Below the pieces are notes generated by a model, which saw only the letters and a program-made list of their open reading frames with translations, was not told the DNA's origin and searched no databases. From assembly GCA_028023455.1 (NCBI GenBank), contig JAQFVV010006203.1, positions 8,274,821 through 8,338,820 on the forward strand: 64,000 nt of DNA, written 5' to 3'. The translations under genes and the position numbers were made by a program. Source of the DNA: Epiperipatus broadwayi. Taxonomy: Eukaryota > Onychophora > Udeonychophora > Euonychophora > Peripatidae. How positions within the stretch are numbered: position 1 is the stretch's first letter; each line of letters begins with the position of its first letter. Below are positions 36,644 to 45,982 of this stretch, one piece after another.

Positions 36644-38559
36644 CTGTCTTGAATTATTATGAGGATTATTGTTTATGATTCAGATTATTAAACTATCCAA
36701 TTGAATGCTGAAAATATAAGAAATGTCTGGCTAGAAAAATTATATGTATGTCCCATCAGTTCCGGACCATCTGGGGAAGCTGCAGATCACATAGGAAAGA
36801 AAAGATGTGTCTAAAATAATATTCTACACCTTTCAACTGACCAGAGAAATAAGATGTTTTTTTTAATAAAAGGAAGAAAGCATTGACCTGCATTCAAAGA
36901 AGATGAATTAATCTACTGATAAATATTAATCATCAAGTCCAATTAATTGCTACCACAACTGATTTTAAACTCAAGAAAATTTATAAATGTGAAAACAACT
37001 GCTGTATTTCATCCACATGCTTGACAGGGAGAGAAGAAAAATTAATATAATGATTTCCAAATTATCCACTAAAGCAAATAACCTCAATAGAGTCATCATC
37101 ACCAAATAGTTATACACCTCAAGAAAGAGATTGTTCCCACATAAAATGGAAATGGTAGCTGCAGAACTATAGACAATATACAAGACAAGTTTGAACCCTT
37201 GGAAATTCGCCACAAACAAAAGATCGGTAATATGACTTTTTATATCTATTTTCTTTATGATATCAGTCTTAATAAACATTTTAGCAATAAAGTGATACAT
37301 TTTATTTAAAGAACCTTTAAAGACTATTCAGATCGATTAAAACAAGAATGTCTTACTAAAAATAACTTTGAGCTTCATAAATGATCTTGAATGTATGAAA
37401 ATTATTTGTTTATTAATTTTACAATATTAATGTATAAAACAATTTTTTTTATGGTATTATGATTTTAGTTTTAACTAATATATTATTATTTTGGTTTTTA
37501 ATAATATTTTGTTATTATGGGATAAAACACGCACATACATAATAATATTTTTATATGTGTATAATTGGGAGTGGATGTGAAATAATGAGTAGTATTAGAA
37601 TATTAGATTATTTTGTTTCAAGTTAAGTATAGATTTCAGCGCTTGGAAGGGAGGGGGGAGAAAATAATTTAAAACTCTTTTCTAAAACTTGCTCTTTCAA
37701 TTTTACTAACATTTTTTTTTTATTCTATTTACATGTTGGATTTTTAAAGTATGTGTGCTAATGAGCAGATAATATTTTTTTTTTAAATACTTTTCTCATG
37801 GAGTGAAAATCATGGTCAATGTGACGTCCAACTTAATACAAAATACATTTGAAGGGAGAGGGGGAAGAACTTAAAATTAATCTGAGGATTGTTATATAAT
37901 CAATTATTATTATTATTATTCATGTCAATTTTCATATTTATCTAGAAATTTTTATGTATATGTTAGAAATGTAGTAATAAATATTAGTTTGTTTTATTAA
38001 ACGAGGCGTATATATTTCATTAAGTGTAGTCTTTGTTAAGTGTGATTATTCATCATCATCAATGGTTGAATATTAGTTATTTAAGATATAAGTAAATATG
38101 CTAAAATTAAGCAATAATTATGAATTTCTTTATAAAAATTAGTTTTATGTTTAGGCTTAGTCCTAGAGCTGTAGTTGAAACCCTTGTCATTATTGTTATT
38201 ATTATCATCATCATCATCATCAACGTTTTAATTAATGAGCTGTTTAACTGTTTAAAGGCCATAAATAAATATTGATTTTATAATATTTAGTGATCTCTTA
38301 GTATTATTATAACCACATCCCATCATCTATTTCATGCAAGGATGAGTGAATTGCCATCCTAAATTAGTTATATATAATCTGAGCTAGTGAACTTATAAAA
38401 CTATTGAAACACATTTGTTATGCTAAGATCTGAGAAATGATTTATGTCTAATATACTCCACTTTGGTTTAAAGACGTTTTACTTTTACCTAAATATTAGT
38501 GCTTATAGTGATATGGCTCAAAAAGCAAAATCTTCCATTTTATTATAAATAAAGTACCA

Positions 38560-38650
38560 AGAAGGGATTCAAACCCGGTACATGTGAAAGGTTATCAGAT
38601 ATAACCGTGTCTAGATTCAGATAATCTAGTGGCGCCCTGCTAGACCATAT
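38560..38650 (-). repeat. tRNA-like promoter remnant inside the LTR
   Basis: On the minus strand GGTCTAGCAGGG (box A-like) is followed about 60 bases later by GGGTTTGAATCCC (box B-like, one mismatch to the usual GGTTCGAATCC). The same lies in the 3' LTR near 48912-49002. It may be an old tRNA-derived SINE captured by the LTR. The body of a tRNA fold is not evident. Confidence 0.35.
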
Positions 38651-39014
38651 TCACTTAGTATTTGTTTAAACATGCACTTAACATCAAACCAAGAAATGAA
38701 AGTGGGTAAGATTACTGTTTGTATACCTGAGCTATATTTTATTGAATTACTAGTGTACTCACCTCACGTGATTTCATATACCTGAGTTATAATACTGGTT
38801 ATAATAATTTGCTAATAATTTGCTTATAATTCTTGATATTTGGACTCCTTTACTCAGATATAATAATATCTTTTGAACTCCTTTTAATTAGGTTACAATG
38901 AGTTATTTGAATCTTTACTTAATAATTTTTGATATTTGAACTCCTTCACTTATATGGTAATAGTTATATTGTAAACATCTATAATTATTTGAGCGACCTT
39001 TTATTAGGTTACAA

Positions 39015-39033
39015 TGGACACCCAACTGGGGCC
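39015..39033 (+). promoter_or_regulatory. primer binding site (Lys-tRNA-like)
   Basis: TGGACACCCAACTGGGGCC starts one base after the LTR's terminal ACA. It begins TGG, complementary to tRNA CCA-3', and closely resembles the Lys-tRNA (CUU type) primer site used by many gypsy elements, with a few differences. It is the priming site for minus-strand DNA synthesis. Confidence 0.75.
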
Positions 39034-40339
39034 TGATATTTTGCCATATACCTGAAAAAGAGAGTCTATAGAATGATAGGAGATGTGTGGTTAAAAATAG
39101 AGAAATTTTTTTAGTAAATTTTTTTTTTTTTCAGTAAAAATTTTTTTTTGTCTTACAAAATTTTCTTGGCCATACAGTCTTATTTTAGATGATGATGTTT
39201 AATATGATTTAATTTTTCATTGATGATGATAAAATGGGTACAGCCATAAAACAGCTTGTTTTTTTTTTTTTATCAATTTTGAAAATAGAGATGAATATCA
39301 CAACTTAAGACAAAGGTGAAATAAACAATAGATTTTTTTTGTGGAACATTAAAATGATTTATTGCCAGATAGGATAGGCATAGTAATAGTGATGAATTAT
39401 GGAATAGTAGTCTCATGTGTGTTTGGGGAGTTCATTTTGTAAAAAGTCTATGATTTTAGAGGTTTGATTGGATGGTTGATCATTGGAGTTTGGTTGGTTA
39501 GATTGCAGTTTTGATGATGAGTGAGGAGTTTTGTCATTGCCTTGAGAATGCTATGTATTTCATGTAACTTATGAATGATCAAACCCATTCACTGCTCCAA
39601 CCCAATTTATATGTTATCTTTATTTTATCATGAAGCAGTTAACAGCAGACCTGCCATGATATCAGCCTATAAGTCTCCAAGAGAGAGAGCATGGCATAGT
39701 TTTCCAATCCAGTTATATGTTATTCTTATGTTATCATGAAGCAGTTAACAGCAGTCCTGCCATGATACCAGCCTATAAGTCTCCAAGAGAGAGAGCAAGG
39801 TTTCATTTTTGGTAGTCTATAATAAGCAGGGCATTCCTTGATACTTGCCACATAAGACTCCAAGAGAGAGAGCAAGGCATTGTTTATCTACTTTAGCCCC
39901 TAAGACTTAAAATACATCTTTTATTGCAACAGAGTTTGCTTCATTCAATCAAGGGTTGTGGTAGTTAATAGTGATCGAATTGGGATGATCTTCTGAGTGC
40001 TCATGATGCATTGTGTGATTATAGTGCTGTGACTGAATTCTTTTATTTATCTCAAGATTGTGAACTGCTAGTCATTCTGTGGACTGTCAATATCTGTCGG
40101 ATTTCTGGGAAAATGGATGAATGTATAATTTGGGCTATTACAGACAGACATGCACTATAGATTATTGTTGTGTAGTTCATTAAATAAGGATATTAAAATT
40201 TTTTTTGTTGTATTTGTAATCCATAATAAGGTGAAAATCAAATCAGTCAGTTAGTCAAATATAGGTGTCAGACAAAGAGAAGATGTGTGGATTTTTGATG
40301 GTCAGGGAAGTACAGATGGGATATATATAGTTTTATAAC
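39034..40339 (+). other. gypsy 5' leader (untranslated)
   Basis: 1.3 kb between primer site and gag start, with no long frame. Low-complexity T runs lie at 39110-39150 and 39250-39275. It holds a tandem repeat (39602-39876). Such leaders normally carry packaging signals, but nothing specific is identifiable here. Confidence 0.7.
39602..39876 (+). repeat. tandem repeat in gypsy leader, two full and one partial copy
   Basis: The unit contains TTATATGTTAT, ATCATGAAGCAGTTAACAGC, CCTGCCATGATA and then AAGTCTCCAAGAGAGAGAGCA. The last block starts near 39670, 39776 and 39853, giving spacings of 106 and 77. Purine-rich GAGAGAGAGC blocks are best conserved. Confidence 0.85.
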
Positions 40340-42505
40340 ATGAGTGAACTAAATTATAGTATGGAAGAGGTTATGGAAGAGGAAGGTGCCCCAATACCAG
40401 GAATCAGTGATCGTTTTCATACTGAAGAAGAGGATGGGGAGGTTTTCTTAAAAACACAAGAGGAAAGAGAGGAAGTAGAGGAAGATGCCTGTAATGTTAG
40501 TAGCAATAATATGGCCTCAAGTGTGGAGGTAGATGAGGAGCCAGAAGTGGGCCAGGCTCAGATAGCAAAGATGGCACAATCAGACATGTACATGGTAATG
40601 CAAATGCTCAGAAGTATGAGAGAAGATAGTAAGCAAGGGATGGAAAATCTAGAACAAAAGATAGAGAAAAATAATAAAAGTATGGTAAATCTAGAACAAA
40701 AGATGGAGAAAAATATAGAAAGTCTAAGAAAAGATAGTAAGCAAAATATAGAAAGTCTAAGAGAAGATAGTAAGCAAAGGATGGAAAATCTAGAACAAAA
40801 GATAGGTCAATCTATGGAGAAAAGTATAGAAGGTTTAAGGGTAAATCTAGAGAACTCTATTGACAATAACAACCAAATGATCATCGCTTTGAAAACTAGG
40901 ATAGAAGGGTCCAATATAGAGTGTAAAAATAGGTTTGTGTCATTAGAGGAGAGGATAGAAGGAGTGTGTAGGTCTATGGAAGTCACCAAACAGGAGGGCT
41001 CTCAGGGACTACAGTCATTAAAGGCTCAAGTGGAGCAGTCTATCGAAGAAAATAAGAGAGAAATTGAGTTAGTTAGGAATGAGGTCCATGGTTTGGTCTC
41101 CCAAAACATATCAGAATGCATAGAAAAGAATGCCAAAATAACTTCTGCAGGAATTCATATTAGATTAGAGGAGGTGGTAGCCAAAGTGGACTCATATAAG
41201 GAAGCCACTTTGGGCTGTGTAGATCAAACCCTCACTATGAAAAATAAGTTTAGTGGCTTAGAAAAGGAAATACAAGAAGTTAAGGGAAGCATGGCCAATG
41301 AGTGTGTACAAATTGACCAAAATCTTAGGAAAGAATTGGGGAAACAAATGGATAGCTTTAGGGAGGAGATAGTAAAAAGGGACAAGTCAAGTTCTTTAGA
41401 AGAGGGACCCAGAATGAATCAACATGAATTGGGTGTTATGTTGGAAAAGGTTGAGGAGAACCAGAAGGCCTATGTTGTGGAATACATAAACCCCAAGATG
41501 GATGATCTCTACCAGAAAATAGGGGAATTAAAAGATCGTATTAATGTAAAGCTGCAGTATCGGTCGAACCTAAATTCAGGCCAGAGCGATGGTAGCACCA
41601 GTCCAGATGACTGTAGGGATAGTTCAGAACAGAGTCAGTCGGAGAAAAGGATGTCTACTTTAGGTAAAAATCCACAAGTTGAAAAATTAGTAGATAGGGC
41701 TGACCATCAAGATGAATATAGAGTAGGAGGGTCAATGACCTCAAGTTTAATTAAAATTAAGGCCTTTAGTGGGGAGAGCAGGGAGAACCCCTTAGAGTAT
41801 CTGTATACATTGGAAGAACTCTTTTCTGTGTGTAGGTTAAATGAACGGGAAAAGTTGGCCATTGCCTGTAACCATCTTTATGCCTATGTTAAGGAATGGT
41901 GGCGGTCCCTATTTGATAAGCCCACTACCTTTGGGGATTTTCGTTGTGTTATCTTAGCCTGTTTTTGGAGTGAAGATAGGCAGGACCAGGTGCGCTACCA
42001 AATTACACAGGAAAAGTATGGGGGTACCAAGGGTAGCTATACACAATTTTTCAGAGGGCAGGCGGTTAAGTTGAAAAGTCTGACTGCATTTCCCCTCTCA
42101 GAGCACCAAATCCTGAGAATACTCCGACACAATCTTCCCCGAAGCATTGAACAAATGCTAATTGCTGCTGATTGCCACAGTATAGAGGAAGCATCAGAAA
42201 TCCTGGATGCTCTAGAAATTTCAGAGCTAGATTCAGAGACTAGGCCCAAGAGCACCAAGGACAGGTATAATTATAATGTCTCTAGTCTGAATCTAGGTGA
42301 TCAAACAAATGATCAGAATTTTAGTAGATATGGGTATAGAAACAATTATAGGGCTAGGCCTCCTAATCAATCCTGGGGAAATTTTAGGGATAACATTGGG
42401 AAGAAAGTAATTCCTAGAGACAAGCAACCCTCTACAAGTGGAATCACCACAGTGCTAAAAAGACCAGGGGGAAAAGCCCAAAGTAAGACTCCATCGCTAA
42501 ACTAG
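40340..42505 (+). CDS. Ty3/gypsy Gag protein with long coiled-coil N-terminal half
   Basis: An intact 721-codon frame from ATG at 40340 to TAG at 42503. It should form the virus-like particle shell in the cytoplasm. Residues 1-75 are acidic (EEE runs). Residues about 85-340 are predicted coiled coil: LEQK(I/M), ESLR(K/E)DSKQ and MEKSIE-type blocks repeat, with repetition visible also in the DNA (40610-40830). Residues about 475-610 look like the conserved retrotransposon Gag domain (KAFSGESRENPLEYLYTLEELF, EWWRSL, LRILRHNLP). The C-terminal 100 residues are basic and rich in N, R and S. There is no CCHC zinc knuckle, which many gypsy Gags have. At 721 aa it is longer than typical, mostly due to the coiled coil. 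The start is the first ATG in a long upstream-stopped frame. pol follows in the -1 frame. Confidence 0.9.
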   Translation: MSELNYSMEEVMEEEGAPIPGISDRFHTEEEDGEVFLKTQEEREEVEEDACNVSSNNMASSVEVDEEPEVGQAQIAKMAQSDMYMVMQMLRSMREDSKQGMENLEQKIEKNNKSMVNLEQKMEKNIESLRKDSKQNIESLREDSKQRMENLEQKIGQSMEKSIEGLRVNLENSIDNNNQMIIALKTRIEGSNIECKNRFVSLEERIEGVCRSMEVTKQEGSQGLQSLKAQVEQSIEENKREIELVRNEVHGLVSQNISECIEKNAKITSAGIHIRLEEVVAKVDSYKEATLGCVDQTLTMKNKFSGLEKEIQEVKGSMANECVQIDQNLRKELGKQMDSFREEIVKRDKSSSLEEGPRMNQHELGVMLEKVEENQKAYVVEYINPKMDDLYQKIGELKDRINVKLQYRSNLNSGQSDGSTSPDDCRDSSEQSQSEKRMSTLGKNPQVEKLVDRADHQDEYRVGGSMTSSLIKIKAFSGESRENPLEYLYTLEELFSVCRLNEREKLAIACNHLYAYVKEWWRSLFDKPTTFGDFRCVILACFWSEDRQDQVRYQITQEKYGGTKGSYTQFFRGQAVKLKSLTAFPLSEHQILRILRHNLPRSIEQMLIAADCHSIEEASEILDALEISELDSETRPKSTKDRYNYNVSSLNLGDQTNDQNFSRYGYRNNYRARPPNQSWGNFRDNIGKKVIPRDKQPSTSGITTVLKRPGGKAQSKTPSLN
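42487..42505 (+). promoter_or_regulatory. gag-pol overlap, window for -1 frameshift
   Basis: The pol frame is open from 42487 (after a TAA at 42484) and gag ends at 42505, so the two frames overlap by only 19 bases in a -1 relation. A shift must occur inside this overlap. No canonical X XXY YYZ heptamer is present there: the last gag codons read TCG CTA AAC TAG. A GGGAAAA heptamer at 42469-42475 is in the correct phase, but a shift there would run into the TAA at 42484. Confidence 0.55.
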
Positions 42506-42645
42506 AACGGTCCTGGTATAATAGTTTCTCAGTGCTGGGGCCATATGCTAACAGTAAGAGGGACAATGAGATGTGGTTATTAAATACCCTTGATCTGGAT
42601 GTGGATTACCTAGAGCCATTTGAACTAGGTGAACCACCTATCTAA
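42502..42645 (+). pseudogene. gag-pol linker of pol frame, ended by a premature TAA
   Basis: In the pol frame this stretch is clearly coding-like (SWYNSFSVLGPYAN, then LDVDYLEPFELGEPPI) and ends in TAA at 42643-42645. The same frame continues right after it with YNCPVLKLLMEG, into the protease. The stop therefore separates an upstream linker from the enzyme domains and looks like a point mutation in this copy, unless the element uses readthrough there. Confidence 0.6.
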
Positions 42646-45600
42646 TATAACTGTCCTGTTCTTAAATTATTGATGGAGGGGATTAGTATAAATGCCTTAA
42701 TTGACTCTGGTAGTCAAGCCTCCATCATCTCAGAAAAAGCGTATCAAAAGATGCTTCGTGTAAATAGTTGTATACCCTCCTTGCCCATTAAACAGATACA
42801 AGTGACTCTGGCTAATGGGAAGAGAACCAGGCTGTCCAACAAGCAGGTTTGGATTAATTTTAGGCTTAACCAGTCTGAGTTTGGTCATGTCTTCTTGATT
42901 ATGCCTGAATTGGTTCATGATGTCATTATAGGTTCAGACTTCATGATCAGAAATAAATGTAAATTAGATTATGAGAATGGGCTATTTTTATGTCAACAAG
43001 AACAGTTGCCTTTTGAATGGGAATTACCGAAACTCTCTGGTCAATTGCTATGTATTCGAAGCACACTAATTGATGTTGGTATTAAAACTAAAATTAATCA
43101 TGTTTTTCTTGCCAATCTGACTATAGGAGAAAATTTATACCAACTGATGTGCAATTATAACAGCCTGTTTTCCACTGTTCCAGGCATCATCAGTGGATAT
43201 ACTCATCGAATTAAGTTAAAGAATAATGAACCTTTTCAACAGAGAATGTATCCAGTTCCTTATCAATATCAGGCGGAGGTACAAAAACAGATAGACCAAA
43301 TGTTGGAATGGAAAATTATTCGGAAGTGTTCCTCTGCTTATGTCAATCCTTTGGTAATTATCAGAAAGAAAGATGGTACAGTAAGAGTATGTCTGGATGC
43401 TCATATGCTGAACCAGATAACCATTCCTGAACGCGATATTCCTCCACCTGTACATGAGCTGCTAATTAAATTCAAACAAAAGTCAATTTTCTCATCTTTT
43501 GATCTGACAGCCAGTTATTGGCACATACCACTACACCATGAAGACCAAAAATATACAGCTTTTCGCTTTCAAGGTCAAACTTATGTTTTTACAAGAATGC
43601 CCTTTGGTCTCATTAACAGTGGTGCTGGTTTGATCAGATGTTTGGATATTATCTTTTCAAAACAATTGAAAGAAAAGATCATCATGTATGTGGATGACAT
43701 AGTTATTGCTTCCAGCAGTCTTACAGAGCATCTAGAACACTTACAGATATTCTTTGAAGAGTGTTTAGCCCATAATGTCAAGATAAACCTGGAGAAATGT
43801 ACTATAGCTGCAAAAGAAATTACTTTTCTGGGACATGTAATCAGCGAACAGGGTATCAAACCCCATCCCGAAAAGATTGCTGCTATTCAGGACTTCTCAA
43901 TGCCAAAAACCAAAAAGCAACTGCGGTCCTTCCTCGGTTTATGTAACTATTATCATAAGTTTTATAGGGACTTTGCCGAGGATACCCAGTATTTGTCTGT
44001 GTTATTAAAGAAATCAGAAAGGTGGAGGTGGACCACTAAGCATACCAGAAAGTTCAATACCATAAAACAAACCTTTTTGAACCACATTATTTTGTCTTAC
44101 CCTGATTTTGGTAAAAAGTTTTTTGTACAGACAGACAGTAGCCACTATGGTCTGGGAGTAGTTTTATATCAGCTTGATGAAGATCAAAGACCTCAGGTCT
44201 TATACTTTTTAAGTAGATATTTGAGAGGGGCAGAGCTGAACTACTCCATAACAGAGAAAGAAGCCCTAGCAGTGGTATGGGCCTTTCAGAAGCTACGCCA
44301 GTTTTTGCTTGGCTCTGAGGTCATTGTTTTGTCAGACCATAGGAGCTTAGAATTTCTAAGTAAAAGCTATTTAAATAATGAAAGATTAATTAGGTGGAGT
44401 CTATACCTACAACAGTTTAATTACAGCATCGTCTATGTTGACGGTATTAAGAATATCCCTGCGGATGTTCTTGGTCGTCACCCTGTCTGTCTTGTGCCCC
44501 AACATCCCGGTACAGAGAATATCTTGATTAATAATATTAATGTTGAATTAGAGAGAGATATCTTAAAAGATTACCATAATTTGGCTGGGATTCAAAAACA
44601 AGACCTAAAATTGGGCAGAATCATCACCATCCTGAATCATCCCCTAAACCGCCACAGCTCCAAGAAATCACTCAAGAAAGTTTTTACCCAGTATAAATTC
44701 AACCAAGATCTTCTCATGTATAAGGTTAAGGTTAATCATGGTAACCCTTGGAGGATCGTGATTCCTAAAATCCTCATTAATAAATTAGTAAAATATGCTC
44801 ATTGCAAATATGGCTATTATGGCACTCCAAAGATTTATTATGTGTTAAAGAATTATTTCTATTGGAATCAGATGTATAGAAGTGTCAGCAATGTCATTAA
44901 ACAATGTACAGTTTGTGCCAAGACTAAGTATCATGCTAGGTCATTTGTTGGTATTTTACAACCCATAATCCCGGATCGGCCTAACCAATTGTTGGCACTT
45001 GATTTTTATGGACCACTCCTGGCCTATAACCGACAAAAGTTCATTTTAGTGGCATATGATGTATTTTCTAAATATGTATCTGCATTTGCCGTGCCACGAA
45101 CTGATGCTAAGGGTGTTATCAGGTGCCTCACCAAACACCAGTTGCAAGCCGGGGATAAACCTGATGTGATTTTGACAGATCATGCCACTGCCTTTGTATC
45201 GAAGACCTGGAAGAAATGGGTTCAAACTCAGAACATCAAAAATGTTATGAGCTCTATACGAAATCCGCAGTCTAACCCCTGCGAGCACATTATGCACGAG
45301 CTTAGCAGACTTTATAGAGTCTACATTCCAGATGATCATAGACAGTGGGTGAATAAACTTCCTGAATTGGTAAATCTCATTAATATCACTTGTAATGAAT
45401 CAACAGGATTCCCCCCTGTTAGGTTGCATTATGGAAAACAGGAACCTTTGCTTATTAAAATCCCTTTGCCTATTACCCTTGAGGAAATAAATAATGATGA
45501 TGACCTTAATAAGGCTCAAGTCCAACTTAAACTCATGGGTCAAAAAAGGGTAAAGCAATCCAGAACTAAACCACATCCATTTAAGATCAATGATCTTGTG

Positions 45601-45786
45601 CTGGTACGCACCCCTCATGTTAGCAACCCCCAAAGAAACAAATTTAAAAAGTTTCTGCATTTGTATGAAGGACCATTCAAAATCACTAAAAAGATAGGAG
45701 AGAATGCCTTTATGCTTGCTGCTCTTGATGGGAATAAGGGGACCTATAATGCTAGGAGTTTGATCCCTTATACTTCAGCAGAATAG
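42646..45786 (+). CDS. Ty3/gypsy Pol polyprotein (protease, reverse transcriptase, RNase H, integrase)
   Basis: Open from 42646 to the TAG at 45784. The pol frame extends back to 42487 but is cut by TAA at 42643. The first ATG is 42673. Numbering residue 1 at 42670: protease LIDSGSQASII near 10-20, with IIGSDF near 85. RT has FSSFDLTASYW near 276, RMPFGL, and YVDD at 340-343. RNase H has TDSSHYGLG near 488, EKEALAVVWAF, and SDHRSLEF near 556. Integrase has a zinc region H711, Y716, C746, C749 and catalytic D778, D837, E872 (34 residues between the last two). A GPF module (1001-1003) follows near the C-terminus. No env follows. The expected second zinc-ligand His is Tyr716. In the family this protein processes Gag-Pol, copies the RNA and inserts the cDNA. 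The upstream stop and Tyr716 make this copy probably defective, although the 3.1-kb frame is otherwise intact. Confidence 0.92.
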   Translation, partial: YNCPVLKLLMEGISINALIDSGSQASIISEKAYQKMLRVNSCIPSLPIKQIQVTLANGKRTRLSNKQVWINFRLNQSEFGHVFLIMPELVHDVIIGSDFMIRNKCKLDYENGLFLCQQEQLPFEWELPKLSGQLLCIRSTLIDVGIKTKINHVFLANLTIGENLYQLMCNYNSLFSTVPGIISGYTHRIKLKNNEPFQQRMYPVPYQYQAEVQKQIDQMLEWKIIRKCSSAYVNPLVIIRKKDGTVRVCLDAHMLNQITIPERDIPPPVHELLIKFKQKSIFSSFDLTASYWHIPLHHEDQKYTAFRFQGQTYVFTRMPFGLINSGAGLIRCLDIIFSKQLKEKIIMYVDDIVIASSSLTEHLEHLQIFFEECLAHNVKINLEKCTIAAKEITFLGHVISEQGIKPHPEKIAAIQDFSMPKTKKQLRSFLGLCNYYHKFYRDFAEDTQYLSVLLKKSERWRWTTKHTRKFNTIKQTFLNHIILSYPDFGKKFFVQTDSSHYGLGVVLYQLDEDQRPQVLYFLSRYLRGAELNYSITEKEALAVVWAFQKLRQFLLGSEVIVLSDHRSLEFLSKSYLNNERLIRWSLYLQQFNYSIVYVDGIKNIPADVLGRHPVCLVPQHPGTENILINNINVELERDILKDYHNLAGIQKQDLKLGRIITILNHPLNRHSSKKSLKKVFTQYKFNQDLLMYKVKVNHGNPWRIVIPKILINKLVKYAHCKYGYYGTPKIYYVLKNYFYWNQMYRSVSNVIKQCTVCAKTKYHARSFVGILQPIIPDRPNQLLALDFYGPLLAYNRQKFILVAYDVFSKYVSAFAVPRTDAKGVIRCLTKHQLQAGDKPDVILTDHATAFVSKTWKKWVQTQNIKNVMSSIRNPQSNPCEHIMHELSRLYRVYIPDDHRQWVNKLPELVNLINITCNESTGFPPVRLHYGKQEPLLIKIPLPITLEEINNDDDLNKAQVQLKLMGQKRVKQSRTKPHPFKINDLVLVRTPHVSNPQRNKFKKFLHLYEGPFKITKKIGENAFMLAALDGNKGTYNARSLIPYTSAE

Positions 45787-45967
45787 CCTGGCAAAGATCT
45801 CCAAATAAATTATTTTTAGGTTTTCTAATGAAAAATATATTTACCAGTAGTTAATTTTTTTTTATATATATATATATTATAAGTGTTTATTATTATTAGT
45901 GTATTTATTAGTTAGGATTTTTTTTAAAAAAAATATAGTTAAAACAAAAGTGCTGATGATTTTATCC

Positions 45968-45982
45968 GAAGGGGTAGAAAGT
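45968..45982 (+). promoter_or_regulatory. polypurine tract
   Basis: GAAGGGGTAGAAAG, followed one base later by TGTGCC, the proposed LTR start. Purine-rich tracts at this place prime plus-strand DNA synthesis. It lies about 180 bp after the pol stop. Alternative A/G runs at 46550 and 46783-46820 exist, but none is followed by as good a TGT start. Confidence 0.6.

Larger units (their letters stand above)
36556..39013 (+). repeat. Ty3/gypsy 5' LTR (start lost in gap)
   Basis: Aligns with 46908-49369 with roughly twenty substitutions and a few short indels in homopolymers over about 2.45 kb by eye, so the insertion is young. It ends GGTTACA, directly before the primer binding site. It includes an ATTGG (inverted CCAAT) box near 36609 and a TATA box at 36635. 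The start is not visible. The copy contains no protein gene: a 109-codon frame on the minus strand (36971-37300) is also present in the 3' LTR simply because the LTRs are nearly identical. Confidence 0.9.

Noticed and set aside
36971-37300. 109-codon minus-strand frame, repeated at 47323-47652
   Set aside because: It is present twice only because the LTRs are about 99% identical. It is hydrophobic, AT-driven and has no known motif.
42469-42475. GGGAAAA slippery heptamer near the gag end
   Set aside because: It is in the right phase, but a -1 shift there meets TAA at 42484, so it cannot by itself feed the pol frame in this copy.
45787-45967. Possible env gene after pol
   Set aside because: Only about 180 bp separate the pol stop from the polypurine tract, and no envelope-like frame is present.
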